Shown: in pieces, positions 9,312 to 18,379 of the stretch
Position numbering within the stretch: position 1 is the stretch's first letter
Layout of the letters: every line of letters starts with the position of its first letter
Assembly (NCBI RefSeq): GCF_012516375.2
Contig: NZ_CP051204.2
Coordinates: forward strand, 6,510,001-6,574,000
DNA from: Chitinophaga oryzae
GTDB taxonomy: Bacteria; Bacteroidota; Bacteroidia; Chitinophagales; Chitinophagaceae
Direction of reading: 5' to 3'
DNA length: 64,000 nucleotides
Notes under the pieces: model-generated
The model's input: only the letters and a program-made list of their open reading frames with translations
Told to the model about the DNA's origin: nothing
The model's database searches: none
Position numbers and translations under genes: made by a program

Positions 9312-9342
9312 TTTGATAACAGTTCAGATCGGCTGAACTTTG
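9312..9342 (+). promoter_or_regulatory. Bacteroidota-type promoter of the AraC gene
   Basis: TTTG (9312-9315), a 19-bp spacer and GAACTTTG (9335-9342) match the Bacteroidota -33/-7 pattern TTTG-N19-TAnnTTTG with one mismatch. It lies 37 bp before the chosen ATG of the AraC-type gene. Confidence 0.5.
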
Positions 9343-9378
9343 CACAGTCCGAAAACAACAGCACTGCGAACAAATATT

Positions 9379-10287
9379 ATGGCACAACGGAAAGTACAGG
9401 GAGGGATCATAAAACAGGCGGAGTTCATTCGCAGCGCCGGGTTGGAAGACCTCCTGGGCATCGGTCTTTTTATCTCCACGGATATTAACATGGCAGACTA
9501 TGATCATGTTAAATCCAATTTCCGGTCGGACTTCACCAGCATACTACTCATACAGCAGGGAAAGATGCTGGGTACCCTGGACAGGGATGTGTACGAGCTG
9601 GGACCCGATAATCTGCTGCTGATCCCTCCGCATACCATGAAAAAGTCTGTGGCCGTGGACAGCACCTGTATTGCCTCCGCGCTTAATTTCACTTTTGATT
9701 TCCTGGTGGACATCGGTATCTCCGCTACTAAAATAGAGCTGTACGACTATTTTACTTCGAAGTATTCTCCTCACTGGAAACTGTCGCCGGCGGAGGCGCA
9801 GCTGATGCGCTCCCACTTCCGGCAGCTGGATGCCCGCATGGAAGAGCTGAAAAACAAGCAGCCGTTCGCCAAAGAGAAACTACAGCATACTTTCCTGTTG
9901 TTTCTCTATGAACTGGCTACGCTCAGCACCATCCATACGGAGTTAAAAAACCCGGCTGTTTCCAGGAAGGAAAGCCTGGTGATCCGCTTTACCAACCTGG
10001 TACAGGCACATTTCAGAAGCCAGCGCAATGTGCAGCAATATGCGGAACAGCTGTTCGTCACCGCCAAATACCTCACAGAAACGGTGAAAGAATATACCGG
10101 TAAGAGTGCCGGTGAGATCATTGACGACTACGTGGTGCTGGAAGCCAAACTGTTGCTCGACAATCCTAAACTCAGTATTGCCGAGATTACAGAAATGCTG
10201 CATTTCAGCGACCAGTCTTTTTTTGGTAAATACTTTAAACGCCATACCGGCTACTCGCCCAAAGCATTCCGGGCGCAGAGCCAATAA
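9379..10287 (+). CDS. AraC-family transcriptional regulator
   Basis: ATG at 9379 gives about 302 residues; the in-frame extension to 9340 would overlap the promoter. The N-terminal part (to about residue 180) is a cupin-like ligand-sensing region with LIQQGKMLGTLDRDVYELGPDNLLLIPP. The C-terminal 100 residues hold the double helix-turn-helix, ending with FSDQSFFGKYFKRHTGYSPKAFR, the AraC signature. It lies immediately upstream of, and in the same direction as, the RND efflux operon, separated by 233 bp that contain the operon's promoter. Control of that efflux pump is the likely role. The inducer is unknown. Confidence 0.9.
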   Translation: MAQRKVQGGIIKQAEFIRSAGLEDLLGIGLFISTDINMADYDHVKSNFRSDFTSILLIQQGKMLGTLDRDVYELGPDNLLLIPPHTMKKSVAVDSTCIASALNFTFDFLVDIGISATKIELYDYFTSKYSPHWKLSPAEAQLMRSHFRQLDARMEELKNKQPFAKEKLQHTFLLFLYELATLSTIHTELKNPAVSRKESLVIRFTNLVQAHFRSQRNVQQYAEQLFVTAKYLTETVKEYTGKSAGEIIDDYVVLEAKLLLDNPKLSIAEITEMLHFSDQSFFGKYFKRHTGYSPKAFRAQSQ

Positions 10288-10467
10288 TGTTTCCCCCGGA
10301 ATTTATTGTTACTAACAGTGTAACAGTTGTAGGTTTTAATTACAGGCCGATGCACTCCTGCTCCGGCCTTATTTTCGTATATACATGACAGTTAACCTGT
10401 AAAAAACAACCGACTTTCAGACCAGATTTCCCGATTTATCAACCTTTTCCGGCCTTTTTATGACGGG

Positions 10468-10475
10468 TAATTTTG
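10468..10475 (+). promoter_or_regulatory. -7 box of the RND efflux operon
   Basis: TAATTTTG matches TAnnTTTG exactly and lies 45 bp before the adaptor start codon. A clear -33 TTTG is not present at the usual spacing, which fits a promoter that needs an activator such as the adjacent AraC protein. Confidence 0.45.
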
Positions 10476-10520
10476 TTGCGCGAAAACAATCTGTATTCAA
10501 TCATACAATAAAATAAGATT

Positions 10521-11549
10521 ATGCCGATGACGTACAAACCCGTTTCTTCTTTGATCCTCGCCACCCTGCTGGCCGCCTGCGGCAGCAAGGAAGTACGGCA
10601 GGAGCAACAGGCACCGGTAAAAGTGACCGCCACCAAAGTCAGCTACAATGATATGCCGCAGACCTTCACCTACTCCGGCACCATAGAGCCTGACAACACC
10701 GCCGATATTGGTTTTGCCGTACCGGGCGTAGTCAACGGCATCCTCGTGGAAGAGGGGCAGCAGGTACAACAGGGTCAGTTGCTGGCCACCCTCGACGCTA
10801 CGGAATACAGCAATGCGCTGGCCATCGCCAGTGCGGGGCTGAACCAGGCGGAAGACCTGTATGGCCGCCTGCATGATCTGTACCAGAAAGGAAGCCTTCC
10901 CGCCAAAGATTATATCGACATCCAGACCAAACTGGCGCAGGCCAAAGCCAACAAGGCTATCAGCGCCAAACGCATCGCCGACAGCAAATTGTATGCGCCG
11001 ATCACCGGTATCATCAGCGCCCGTAAGATAGAAAGAGGCAGCGCAGCCGCCCCCGGTGTACCGGCATTCACCATTGTAAAAACAGACATGGTATATGCCC
11101 GTGCTTCCGTGCCTGAAAGTGAAGTAGGCGCCATCTCCCGCGGCGGCAGCGCCAAAGTATATATCCCGACGTTGCAGGACAGCATGGAAGGTAAAATCAC
11201 CATCATCAATCCACAGGCTGATGCTGCCTCCCGCACCTATAGCATCAAAATAAAATTATCCAATAGCAACGGACGGCTGCTTCCCGGTATGCTGGCTGAC
11301 ATCCGGCTGAACACCGGCAGAAGCGCCAACAACCTGACAGTTCCCGCCACCGCCGTAGTGCGTGATGCCGATGACCTTACCTATGTCTTCATCACCAACG
11401 GACAACGGCAGGCTGTCCGTAAAAGAGTCACCGTAGGCGCCCTCACCGGCAAAAACGAAGTCGTGATCACCACCGGCCTGCAGGGCGGCGAACAAGTGAT
11501 CACCTCGGGGCTTACCAACATCAAAGACGGTACCGCTGTAAGCCTGTAA
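10521..11549 (+). CDS. RND efflux periplasmic adaptor (membrane fusion lipoprotein)
   Basis: This 342-residue protein begins with a lipoprotein signal whose lipobox is LLAAC, so it is anchored on the periplasmic side. It has the AcrA/MexA-type layout: beta-barrel and lipoyl halves around a short coiled-coil hairpin. The GFAVPGVVNGILVEEGQQVQQGQLLATLD lipoyl half, the coiled coil to about residue 150 (QTKLAQAKANKAISAKRIADS) and LYAPITGIISARKIERGS are visible. It bridges the inner-membrane pump and the TolC-like channel encoded by the next two genes. It begins the operon and is separated from the pump gene by about 30 bp. Confidence 0.9.
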   Translation: MPMTYKPVSSLILATLLAACGSKEVRQEQQAPVKVTATKVSYNDMPQTFTYSGTIEPDNTADIGFAVPGVVNGILVEEGQQVQQGQLLATLDATEYSNALAIASAGLNQAEDLYGRLHDLYQKGSLPAKDYIDIQTKLAQAKANKAISAKRIADSKLYAPITGIISARKIERGSAAAPGVPAFTIVKTDMVYARASVPESEVGAISRGGSAKVYIPTLQDSMEGKITIINPQADAASRTYSIKIKLSNSNGRLLPGMLADIRLNTGRSANNLTVPATAVVRDADDLTYVFITNGQRQAVRKRVTVGALTGKNEVVITTGLQGGEQVITSGLTNIKDGTAVSL

Positions 11550-11582
11550 CCGCCATTATTCAGTATGACCAACAACGGAAGT

Positions 11583-14500
11583 ATGAAAAAAGCAAAAATA
11601 AGTTTCATAGAAGCGGCCATGCAGTTCAAACAGGTGACCATCGTTGTGGTGGCACTGTTACTGCTGCTGGGGCTTTATTCCCTCCTGAACATGCCCAGGG
11701 CGGAGAACCCAAAGATAGATATGCCAACAGCCATGGTATATGCTTTCTATCCGGGCGCCGACGAAGTGCAGATGGAAAAACAGGTGACCAATAAAATTGA
11801 ACAATACCTGTTCTCCTTTGAAGAAGTGAACAAAGAGAAAACCAAGTCACAAACGAAAGACGGACAGGTTTTCATCACCGTAGAACTGCATACCAGCATC
11901 AAAGACCGGAAGAAGTTCTGGAGCACCCTGCAACACGGCCTTAACAGCGCCGCCCCGCAAATACTGCCACAAGGCGTAATAGGCCCGGTAGTGAACAGCA
12001 ACTTCGGTGACGTAACAGCACAGATCATCACCGTGTCTTCCCCCCAACGCAGCTACGCAGAAATAGAAAAATACCTGGATAAAATAGAAGACGGGCTCAA
12101 GACTATTCCGGAAGTGTCTAAAATAAACCGATCCGGTGGCCAGAAGCAACAGCTCTATGTAACAATCGACGATCAGAAAATGCAGCAGTATGGTTTTGAC
12201 CTGTCTACTATTATCCGGACGCTGCAGATGCAAAACATTACCGGTTACTCCGGCGAGATGACCATTGCCTCCAACACCTTCCCTGTGTTCACCAACAGCC
12301 GGTACAAAACAGCAGACGACCTGGGCAACCAAATCATTTATACCACGCCACAAGGCACGGTGGTACGCCTGCGCGACGTGGCCCGCATAGAGCGGCGCTA
12401 TGAAGAACCGGCTTCGTTTATCCGTATCGGTGAAGACAAAGTAATGATGCTCGCCATTGAAATGCAGCCGGGCAATAACATCGTACAGTTTGGTCACCTC
12501 GTGGAAGACAGGCTGAAAGCACTCGGACAGGAACTGCCACCAGATGTAAAAATCAAGACCATCGTGAACCAGCCGGAAGTGGTGGGTGAAAGCATCCGGC
12601 ACTTTATGAAAGAATTCGGCCTGGCTATCGCCTCCGTGATCATCGTGGTGATGTTGCTGCTGCCTTTACGCGTAGCCGCCGTATCCTCCCTCGCCGCTCC
12701 CATCTCCATCCTGATCACCTTCGGGCTGATCAACATCATGGGCATAGAGCTGCACCAGGTAACGCTGGCCGCCCTGATTATCGTACTGGGCATGGTAGTG
12801 GACAATGCCATTGTAGTGGTAGACAACTACATCGAAAAGCTCGATGAGGGCATCACGCCCTGGACAGCCGCCTGGCAGGCCGCCAAACAGTTGTCGCTCC
12901 CCATTTTTACCGCCACGCTGGCCATCATCTTCGCCTTTGCACCGCTGGCGCTCTTTATGCACGGCATATCCAAAGACTTCATCGCCGCCCTTCCGGTGAC
13001 GGTCGCCGTAGCGCTGATCACCTCTATGGCCGTGGCTTTGCTGCTCACGCCGTACACCTGCTACGTGTTCATCAAAAAAGGATTAAAACATAAAGTCAGC
13101 ACCGCCAAAAAAAGTAAAAGCCTGCTGGACAGGCTGCAACACGGCTTCAACATCGCTGCTGAAGCAGCTTTTAGTTATCCCAGAACAACCGTGGGCATAG
13201 CCGTGGCGGCAGTTATCATTGCCGTGGTACTGGCAGGGAAAGTAAAACAGGAGTTTTTCCCGCTGAGTGAAAGCAAACAATTCAATGCGGAAATATGGAT
13301 GGCCAACGGCACATCCCTTGAAGAGACAGAGCGGGTGGTGAAACTGGTAGAGCAGGCGTTGCAGAAAGACAAGCGGGTGACCGGCATCGCCAGCTTCGTG
13401 GGTTCCAGTTCCCCCCGTTTTAACGTAACCTATGCGCCGGAGATGCCGCGGCGGAACTTCGCACAGGTGTTCATCACCACCACCGGCAGCGATGCCACCA
13501 ATGAACTGGTGAAAGAATACCTCCCGAAGTTTGAGAACTTCATCCCTAACGGGAACATACGCCTGCGGCAGTTGAGCATGCAGGAAGGTTCTCCGCTGGC
13601 CGTCCGCGTTATCGGCGACAACCTGAGCGACCAGAAAAAGGTGGCGGAGCAGGTGAAAGAGATACTGCAGCGTACCCCGGGCACCAACTGGGTGCGGTCT
13701 GATTATGAAGACGACTACCTGGGTGTGAGCCTGAATATCAAAGAAGATGCAGCGGCCAGGCTGGGCGTGCCCAACCAGCTGATCACACAGACGATAGGCG
13801 CCGGCCTCAAAGGTTTTGCCGTATCCCAACTATGGGAAGGCGATAAACCGGTAGATATCTTTCTGCGCATGGAAGCCGGCAGCCGCAAGGACTTCAACGA
13901 TCTGGGCAACCTGCATCTCAACAGCCTGTACGGTGCTAAGGTGCCCCTGAAGGAAGTAGCCTCGCTGGAACCCTCCTGGCATACCGGTGTGATAGCCCAC
14001 CGCAATGGCCTGCGTACGCTCACCGTATTGTCCGAAGCACAGAAAGGCATTATGGCCTCAGAGATACTAAAGAAAGCACAACCCGAAATCGAAAAGCTGC
14101 AGCTGCCTGCCGGCATCCGTATACAGTATGGCGGCGACGCGGAATCTTCCGGTGAGAATGCGCCGGGGATGGGCAAAGCGTTGGGCACCAGCCTCGTCCT
14201 GATCCTGCTCACGCTGTTGTTCCAGTTCAAAACCTTCGGTAAAACGCTGATCATCCTTGCCACATTTCCATTAAGCCTGCTGGGAGCGTTCCTCGGGCTG
14301 TATCTCACCGGCAACCCGATGGGCATGACCGCCTTCATGGGCATTATCAGCCTGATCGGCATTGTGGTACGTAACGGTATTATCCTGGTAGACTATGCCG
14401 ATGAGCTGGTCCGCGACCACGACTATACGATAAAAGCAGCTGCACTCGCCGCCGCCAAACGCCGTATGCGTCCCATTTTCCTGACATCGGCGGCTGCCGC

Positions 14501-14702
14501 TATCGGCGTGGTGCCGATGATCATCGGCAAGTCACCGCTGTGGGCGCCCCTGGGCAGTGTACTGGCCTCCGGCCTGATCGTGTCCATGATATTGACGCTG
14601 TTTGTTGTGCCCGTGCTGTACTACCTGTTTGTACGCCCGGCGCCCGCACCGGTGGTAGCACCGGACCACGACACGGAAATCATGTATAAACCGGCCCATT
14701 AA
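11583..14702 (+). CDS. RND efflux pump, inner-membrane subunit (AcrB/MMPL type)
   Basis: ATG at 11583 (MKKAKISFIEAAMQFKQ) is preferred over 11565 and gives 1039 residues, the normal RND length. Twelve membrane helices are arranged 1+5 and 1+5 around two large periplasmic loops. The TM4 motif LIIVLGMVVDNAIVVVDNYIEKL carries the proton-relay aspartates. The second half repeats the fold (LIGIVVRNGIILVDYADEL). It exports organic compounds by proton antiport; the substrate range is unknown. The order adaptor-pump-channel-TetR is a typical Bacteroidota multidrug operon. Four regularly spaced AcrB-like segments (PxAENP, pore, docking) look intact. Confidence 0.93.
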   Translation: MKKAKISFIEAAMQFKQVTIVVVALLLLLGLYSLLNMPRAENPKIDMPTAMVYAFYPGADEVQMEKQVTNKIEQYLFSFEEVNKEKTKSQTKDGQVFITVELHTSIKDRKKFWSTLQHGLNSAAPQILPQGVIGPVVNSNFGDVTAQIITVSSPQRSYAEIEKYLDKIEDGLKTIPEVSKINRSGGQKQQLYVTIDDQKMQQYGFDLSTIIRTLQMQNITGYSGEMTIASNTFPVFTNSRYKTADDLGNQIIYTTPQGTVVRLRDVARIERRYEEPASFIRIGEDKVMMLAIEMQPGNNIVQFGHLVEDRLKALGQELPPDVKIKTIVNQPEVVGESIRHFMKEFGLAIASVIIVVMLLLPLRVAAVSSLAAPISILITFGLINIMGIELHQVTLAALIIVLGMVVDNAIVVVDNYIEKLDEGITPWTAAWQAAKQLSLPIFTATLAIIFAFAPLALFMHGISKDFIAALPVTVAVALITSMAVALLLTPYTCYVFIKKGLKHKVSTAKKSKSLLDRLQHGFNIAAEAAFSYPRTTVGIAVAAVIIAVVLAGKVKQEFFPLSESKQFNAEIWMANGTSLEETERVVKLVEQALQKDKRVTGIASFVGSSSPRFNVTYAPEMPRRNFAQVFITTTGSDATNELVKEYLPKFENFIPNGNIRLRQLSMQEGSPLAVRVIGDNLSDQKKVAEQVKEILQRTPGTNWVRSDYEDDYLGVSLNIKEDAAARLGVPNQLITQTIGAGLKGFAVSQLWEGDKPVDIFLRMEAGSRKDFNDLGNLHLNSLYGAKVPLKEVASLEPSWHTGVIAHRNGLRTLTVLSEAQKGIMASEILKKAQPEIEKLQLPAGIRIQYGGDAESSGENAPGMGKALGTSLVLILLTLLFQFKTFGKTLIILATFPLSLLGAFLGLYLTGNPMGMTAFMGIISLIGIVVRNGIILVDYADELVRDHDYTIKAAALAAAKRRMRPIFLTSAAAAIGVVPMIIGKSPLWAPLGSVLASGLIVSMILTLFVVPVLYYLFVRPAPAPVVAPDHDTEIMYKPAH

Positions 14703-14750
14703 TTTATCCGCAGGCGGCCGTGGCGCCGCCTGCCTGTAAAAAAGATACGC

Positions 14751-16034
14751 ATGAACTTCAGAATCATATGCACGCTGGCAACAGCCATGGCCGTACAACA
14801 GGCATCTGCGCAGCCGCCCGTTCTCACTATCGCCGACTGCCAGCAGATGGCGGTCACACAAAATAAAAAGATCAAAGCCGCACAGTACCAGGTGGACGCT
14901 GCCAATGCGGCCGTGCAGTCAGCTAACGCCGGCGCCTACCCTTCTATCGACGGCTCCGTGATGGGCATCTACCTCGGCAAACCAATAGGCGGCGCGCTCA
15001 ACGGCATGATCCCCGAGTACGCGGGCACCGCCTCCGTGTCTGTCACCCAACCCATCTATGCCGGGGGGAAAATACAGCTGGGCAAAGCCGCTGCCGCCAA
15101 AGGCGTCGCCATACAACAGGAACAGAAAGCGCTTTCCACCGCCGAAGTATTGTTCAATGTCAATAAAGCCTACTGGCAGGTGGTGCAGGTAAAGGAAAAG
15201 ATCATCCTTGCCCAAAAATACCAGGAGATGTTGCAGGGCTTACAGCGGGAGTTGAAAAACGCTTATGACGCGGGGCTTATCTATAAGAATGATTTGCTGC
15301 GTGTGGAAGTAAACCTCAACGAAGCCTCGCTGCAGCTCCACCAGGCACACGACGGACTGGTGATGGCCAAACTGGCACTGGCACAGGTGACAGGCATGCC
15401 CGGGCAGACCGATTTTAACGTAGCCGACTCCGTTAGTGGCGACTTCCCCGGGCTGGCGGCACAGGACCTGGCCACTGCCGCGGAAAACAGGCCCGAGATA
15501 CGGCTGCTCCGCCAGGTGCTGGAAGTGGAGCTGCTACAGCGCAAGCTGCTGAAAGCCGATTTCCTGCCCACCTTCGGCGTGAGCGCTTCCGGGCTAGGTA
15601 CCGCCGGTAAAAAAGTGAACATCAGCAACGGCAAAGACCTGATGGCTTCCTGGTATGGCCTCGCCAGTATCAGCGTTCCCATCTTCGACTGGGGTAAAAA
15701 AGCCGGCAAGGTAAAGGAACAGTCCATGAAGATCGCCGCCCGTCAGCAGGAGCTGGACAATACCAAAGAGCTGGTGGACCTGGAAGTACAGCAGGCTTAC
15801 CTGGCGCTGAACCAGTCCGTGAAAAAAATCCGCACCTCGCGCCTGTCGCTCGAACAGGCCGCCGAAAATCTCAAGCTGGCCAACGACCGCCTCAAGGCAG
15901 GCACCATTACCGGCAAAGACGTGCTGGAAGCACAGACGATATGGCAACAGGCATACAGCAGCACTATTGACAGTAAGGTAGAATACAGGATACAGGAAGC
16001 GGCATACAAAAAAGCAACCGGCACTTTGCATTAA
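14751..16034 (+). CDS. TolC-family outer-membrane efflux channel
   Basis: The 427-residue protein has an N-terminal signal peptide ending ASAQ and two outer-membrane-efflux-protein repeats of long alpha-helical hairpins. The helices are rich in Ala, Gln, Leu and Lys (LNEASLQLHQAHDGLVMAKLALAQVTG; NDRLKAGTITGKDVLEAQTIW). The LKAGTITGKDVLEAQ turn is typical of TolC family members. It forms the outer-membrane exit duct for the upstream pump. It is 48 bp downstream of the pump gene and 20 bp upstream of a TetR gene. Confidence 0.92.
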   Translation: MNFRIICTLATAMAVQQASAQPPVLTIADCQQMAVTQNKKIKAAQYQVDAANAAVQSANAGAYPSIDGSVMGIYLGKPIGGALNGMIPEYAGTASVSVTQPIYAGGKIQLGKAAAAKGVAIQQEQKALSTAEVLFNVNKAYWQVVQVKEKIILAQKYQEMLQGLQRELKNAYDAGLIYKNDLLRVEVNLNEASLQLHQAHDGLVMAKLALAQVTGMPGQTDFNVADSVSGDFPGLAAQDLATAAENRPEIRLLRQVLEVELLQRKLLKADFLPTFGVSASGLGTAGKKVNISNGKDLMASWYGLASISVPIFDWGKKAGKVKEQSMKIAARQQELDNTKELVDLEVQQAYLALNQSVKKIRTSRLSLEQAAENLKLANDRLKAGTITGKDVLEAQTIWQQAYSSTIDSKVEYRIQEAAYKKATGTLH

Positions 16035-16054
16035 CCTACATAAAACAATGTTGT

Positions 16055-16654
16055 ATGAAAGAAGAATGGCATCAGCTGCTCGACAGCAGTATTTCCCTCT
16101 TTGCCCGGAAAGGGATACGGGCTACCAGCACAGACGAAATTGCCCGGGACTGCGGGCTCCACAAACGATGCTTCTATGAACATTTCAACAGCAAAGAAAG
16201 CCTGGTAGCCCGTATTATACACACCTGGCTGGAAAAAACGGAACGGTACCTGTCATTCAACCGGCACATCTCTTCCAGCGCCGTCATCGAGATGAGCAAT
16301 TTTTTCCGTGTATCCGAAAGGGTGGTACAGACGACACAGCCGGTTTTTTTCCGTGACTTACAGGAGCTGTATCCGGCCATATGGGACAGTGTGGTACAGT
16401 TCCGCGAAGGACCGCTGGCGGTCTTCCTGCGGCAGAATATCCAACGGGGGCAGAAGGAAGATGTGTACCGCCGCAACCTTGACCTGGTACTGTTGGAAAA
16501 ACTGTACTTCACCCCTTTGCAGCTGGTCATGGAAGACAGGATACCACCGGACTGCCCTATTTCCAGCGCCTGCCGGGAGTTGAATATTATTTATCTCCAT
16601 GGGCTGGTGAACCTGAAGGGCATGAAACTGATCTATGAGAAACAGGTAAATTAA
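16055..16654 (+). CDS. TetR/AcrR-family regulator at the end of the efflux operon
   Basis: This 199-residue protein has the TetR helix-turn-helix at about residues 8-55: FARKGIRATSTDEIARDCGLHKRCFYEHFNSKESL. The C-terminal ligand-binding domain is unrelated to well-known members. It follows the TolC gene by 20 bp and is probably the last gene of the efflux operon, so autoregulatory repression of the operon is plausible. No obvious palindrome tying it to a site was found. It is followed by a good terminator. Confidence 0.88.
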   Translation: MKEEWHQLLDSSISLFARKGIRATSTDEIARDCGLHKRCFYEHFNSKESLVARIIHTWLEKTERYLSFNRHISSSAVIEMSNFFRVSERVVQTTQPVFFRDLQELYPAIWDSVVQFREGPLAVFLRQNIQRGQKEDVYRRNLDLVLLEKLYFTPLQLVMEDRIPPDCPISSACRELNIIYLHGLVNLKGMKLIYEKQVN

Positions 16655-16660
16655 ACCCAG

Positions 16661-16692
16661 GGGCACTGGTATCTACCGGTGCTTCCTTTTTT
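16661..16692 (+). terminator. Intrinsic terminator of the RND operon
   Basis: Stem GCACTGGTA (16663-16671) with TACCGGTGC (16674-16682), a very tight loop and then TTCC followed by T6 (16687-16692). It lies directly after the TetR stop codon. Confidence 0.65.
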
Positions 16693-16721
16693 ACCGTTGC
16701 CCCCCGGTAATACCAATAAGG

Positions 16722-16757
16722 CTGAAAAAGCCGCCGCCTGTCGCAGCGGCCTTTCAG
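16722..16757. terminator. Second hairpin, terminator for the minus-strand ART gene
   Basis: CTGAAA..GCCGC (16722-16734) pairs with GCGGC.CTTTCAG (16746-16757). It starts 3 bp after the minus-strand stop codon of the ADP-ribosyltransferase-like gene and has A/T-rich arms able to act in both directions. Confidence 0.5.
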
Positions 16758-16760
16758 TTA

Positions 16761-17385
16761 TCACCACTGTTCCTCCTGCCGCGGAATAAAGAACCCTTTA
16801 ATGCAATTAGGGTTGCGGATACAAATCTGGATATGTGTTTTGTCGTAGAAACCGGCATCTTCGTAGATGGGAGTGCCTTCGATGAAAACGCCTCTGACAG
16901 AGTCGTATTGCTTCAGTTTGTCTTCACGCATTCTCTCGTGTACATACTCAATCACCTGGCAATCCAGTTCGCGAATGACTTTGTCCCGTAAATTGTCAGC
17001 ATCAATCTTGTTTCTGTTTCGGGGGGAGCTTTTCTTCACGTCCCAAGGCAGCGTTTAACATCATTTCAAAGCCACTTTTCAAATTTCGAATGTGTTTTGT
17101 ATCCAGTAGGTCCAAACAATGATCGAGATCAATAACGGCACCCAGCACAGCAGGACGCACTATTTTCCTCCCGTCTGGCGGATGGGTGACGAAATCCAGC
17201 GCACGTTCATAATTATTTTGCCAGAAATAAATACCGTGCCCCAGCCATTCATACTTTCCGGTGCTGAAGCGAAGCTTTTTTCGCTCATTAATGATATCAT
17301 CCCGTAGGGAACGTTCACAACCGTGAAAGCCGATGATCAGTCCGGGCACAGCGGCATACATCGAATCGGAGATTATTCGGGTCAT
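16761..17385 (-). CDS. ADP-ribosyltransferase-like protein, interrupted by a frameshift
   Basis: Two overlapping open frames make one protein of about 207 residues. The first (ATG at 17385, MTRIISDS) has IIGFHGCERS and YEWLGHGIYFWQNNYERAL, resembling the His and Tyr strands of the H-Y-E class of ADP-ribosyltransferase folds. The second supplies VRGVFIEGTPIYEDAGFYDKTHIQICIRNPNCIKGFF, with possible acidic residues. The frames join at six C's on the coding strand (plus-strand G run 17021-17026); five or eight would restore the frame. The 17391 start seen in a longest-frame reading is TTG; ATG at 17385 is better. It is the last gene of a three-gene minus-strand unit after two paralogous small basic proteins, suggesting a toxin role. 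The ART assignment is by pattern only. Confidence 0.6.
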
Positions 17386-17397
17386 TTTCAAACAATG
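17381..17397. repeat. Duplicated junction sequence, copy 1
   Basis: GTCATTTTCAAACAATG here, read on the minus strand, lies after paralogue B and contains the ATG of the ADP-ribosyltransferase-like gene. A near-identical copy lies after paralogue A at 17729-17746. Confidence 0.7.
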
Positions 17398-17416
17398 GTT
17401 TTAGGGTACAAACAAT

Positions 17417-17668
17417 TTATTTACGCCGTTTGAGCCGCTTTAATTGAGCTGCTTCTTTTTGCTTACGCCGGGCGCTCTTTTTTCGCCAGGGATTCCTCCT
17501 TTTTGGACCTACCAATAAATGATAGACTCCCACATCCCTGAGAAACTGGTCTGCTTCTTCTCTCGTAAAAGCCGCGATACGCCTTCTTTCTTTTTCAAAC
17601 ATTTCATCCATTTGCTGAAAATGTTCGGCCCAGGTGCTAAAATGCCTGTATTGAGGTCTTTCTGTCAT
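17417..17668 (-). CDS. Small basic protein, paralogue B, antitoxin candidate
   Basis: ATG at 17668 gives 83 residues. The N-terminal half is a charged helical region (AEHFQQMDEMFEKERRRIA), the middle is FTREEADQFLRDVGVYHLLVG, and the C-terminus is very basic (RRNPWRKKSARRKQKEAAQLKRLKRRK). It is about 75% identical by eye to the protein encoded immediately upstream (17737-18009). It lies 31 bp upstream of the ADP-ribosyltransferase-like gene on the same strand. No known domain was recognised. A nucleic-acid-binding or neutralising partner of the ART protein is an inference from the basic tail and operon position. Confidence 0.65.
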   Translation of the reverse strand: MTERPQYRHFSTWAEHFQQMDEMFEKERRRIAAFTREEADQFLRDVGVYHLLVGPKRRNPWRKKSARRKQKEAAQLKRLKRRK

Positions 17669-17728
17669 ATTTTCTCTTAAATGGTTAGTCAATAGTTTAC
17701 ACAGTTCTCTTTCACAGGAGCGTATAAA

Positions 17729-17746
17729 GTCATTTTTCAAACAATG
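17729..17746. repeat. Duplicated junction sequence, copy 2
   Basis: GTCATTTTTCAAACAATG differs from copy 1 by one extra T. It spans the end of paralogue A and includes a vestigial ATG that no longer opens a long frame, as expected if the paralogue plus the downstream gene start were duplicated together. Confidence 0.6.
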
Positions 17747-18009
17747 TTCCAGGTACCAATAAATACCTTCCGCCTTAACCTTTTCAATTGAGCCGCTTCC
17801 TTCTGCTTACGCCGGGTACTCTTTTTGCGCCAGGGAGTTCTTCTTTCCGGGCCAACCAACAAATGATATACGCCTGCATCTTTTAAATACTGCGCAGCCT
17901 CTTCTTTCGTAAAAGTGGCAATGCGTCGTCTTTCTTTTTCGAACATCTCTTCGATCTGCTGAAAATGTTCAGCCATGGTCCCGAAATACTTGTAGGGTCG
18001 TTTTTCCAT
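17737..18009 (-). CDS. Small basic protein, paralogue A, first gene of the module
   Basis: ATG at 18009 gives 90 residues beginning MEKRPYKYFGTMAEHFQQ. It shares the whole layout of paralogue B, including FEKERRRIATFTKEEA, GVYHLLVGPERR, PWRKKSTRRKQKEAAQLKRLRRK. It differs at the end, where a VFIGTWNIV tail replaces the stop. The next gene begins 68 bp downstream. The 300-bp A/T-rich region upstream (18010 onward) is where the promoter must lie. Function is unknown. Confidence 0.62.
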   Translation of the reverse strand: MEKRPYKYFGTMAEHFQQIEEMFEKERRRIATFTKEEAAQYLKDAGVYHLLVGPERRTPWRKKSTRRKQKEAAQLKRLRRKVFIGTWNIV

Positions 18010-18379
18010 CGTAACGCTTTTAAATAATGAATAATAATTAATTACAAAAATTAAAACCAAATAATAATCAATGAATTATACATAAAGCGAAACGGAAGAA
18101 TATCAATATAAATATTTACAAACAGGGTTACTTTACAAATATACGGGATTAAGGGGTACGCCCAAAAAAATTGTACTTCATCCGGATGGCCACCTAAATT
18201 GTTTAAGCGAATTTTAAGGTGCTCCTTCCCTTCTCATCCTTTGATATTCCCTATCTTGCCCCCCGATTTAACAGATAGGCCAGTGGACAAAACCTCTTAC
18301 CGGCAAGGTAATATTACCGGTATTTGAACAAAAACCGCAACACAACAGTAATTATCTATAGCAAACAGCACAATCAGGA
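18010..18379. other. 370-bp divergent intergenic region
   Basis: This gap separates the minus-strand small-protein module from the plus-strand heavy-metal RND operon. The left half (18030-18150) is very A/T-rich. The right half holds a -7-like TATCTTGC at 18252-18259, about 120 bp before the outer-membrane gene. No open frame, RNA or strong hairpin was seen. Confidence 0.5.
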
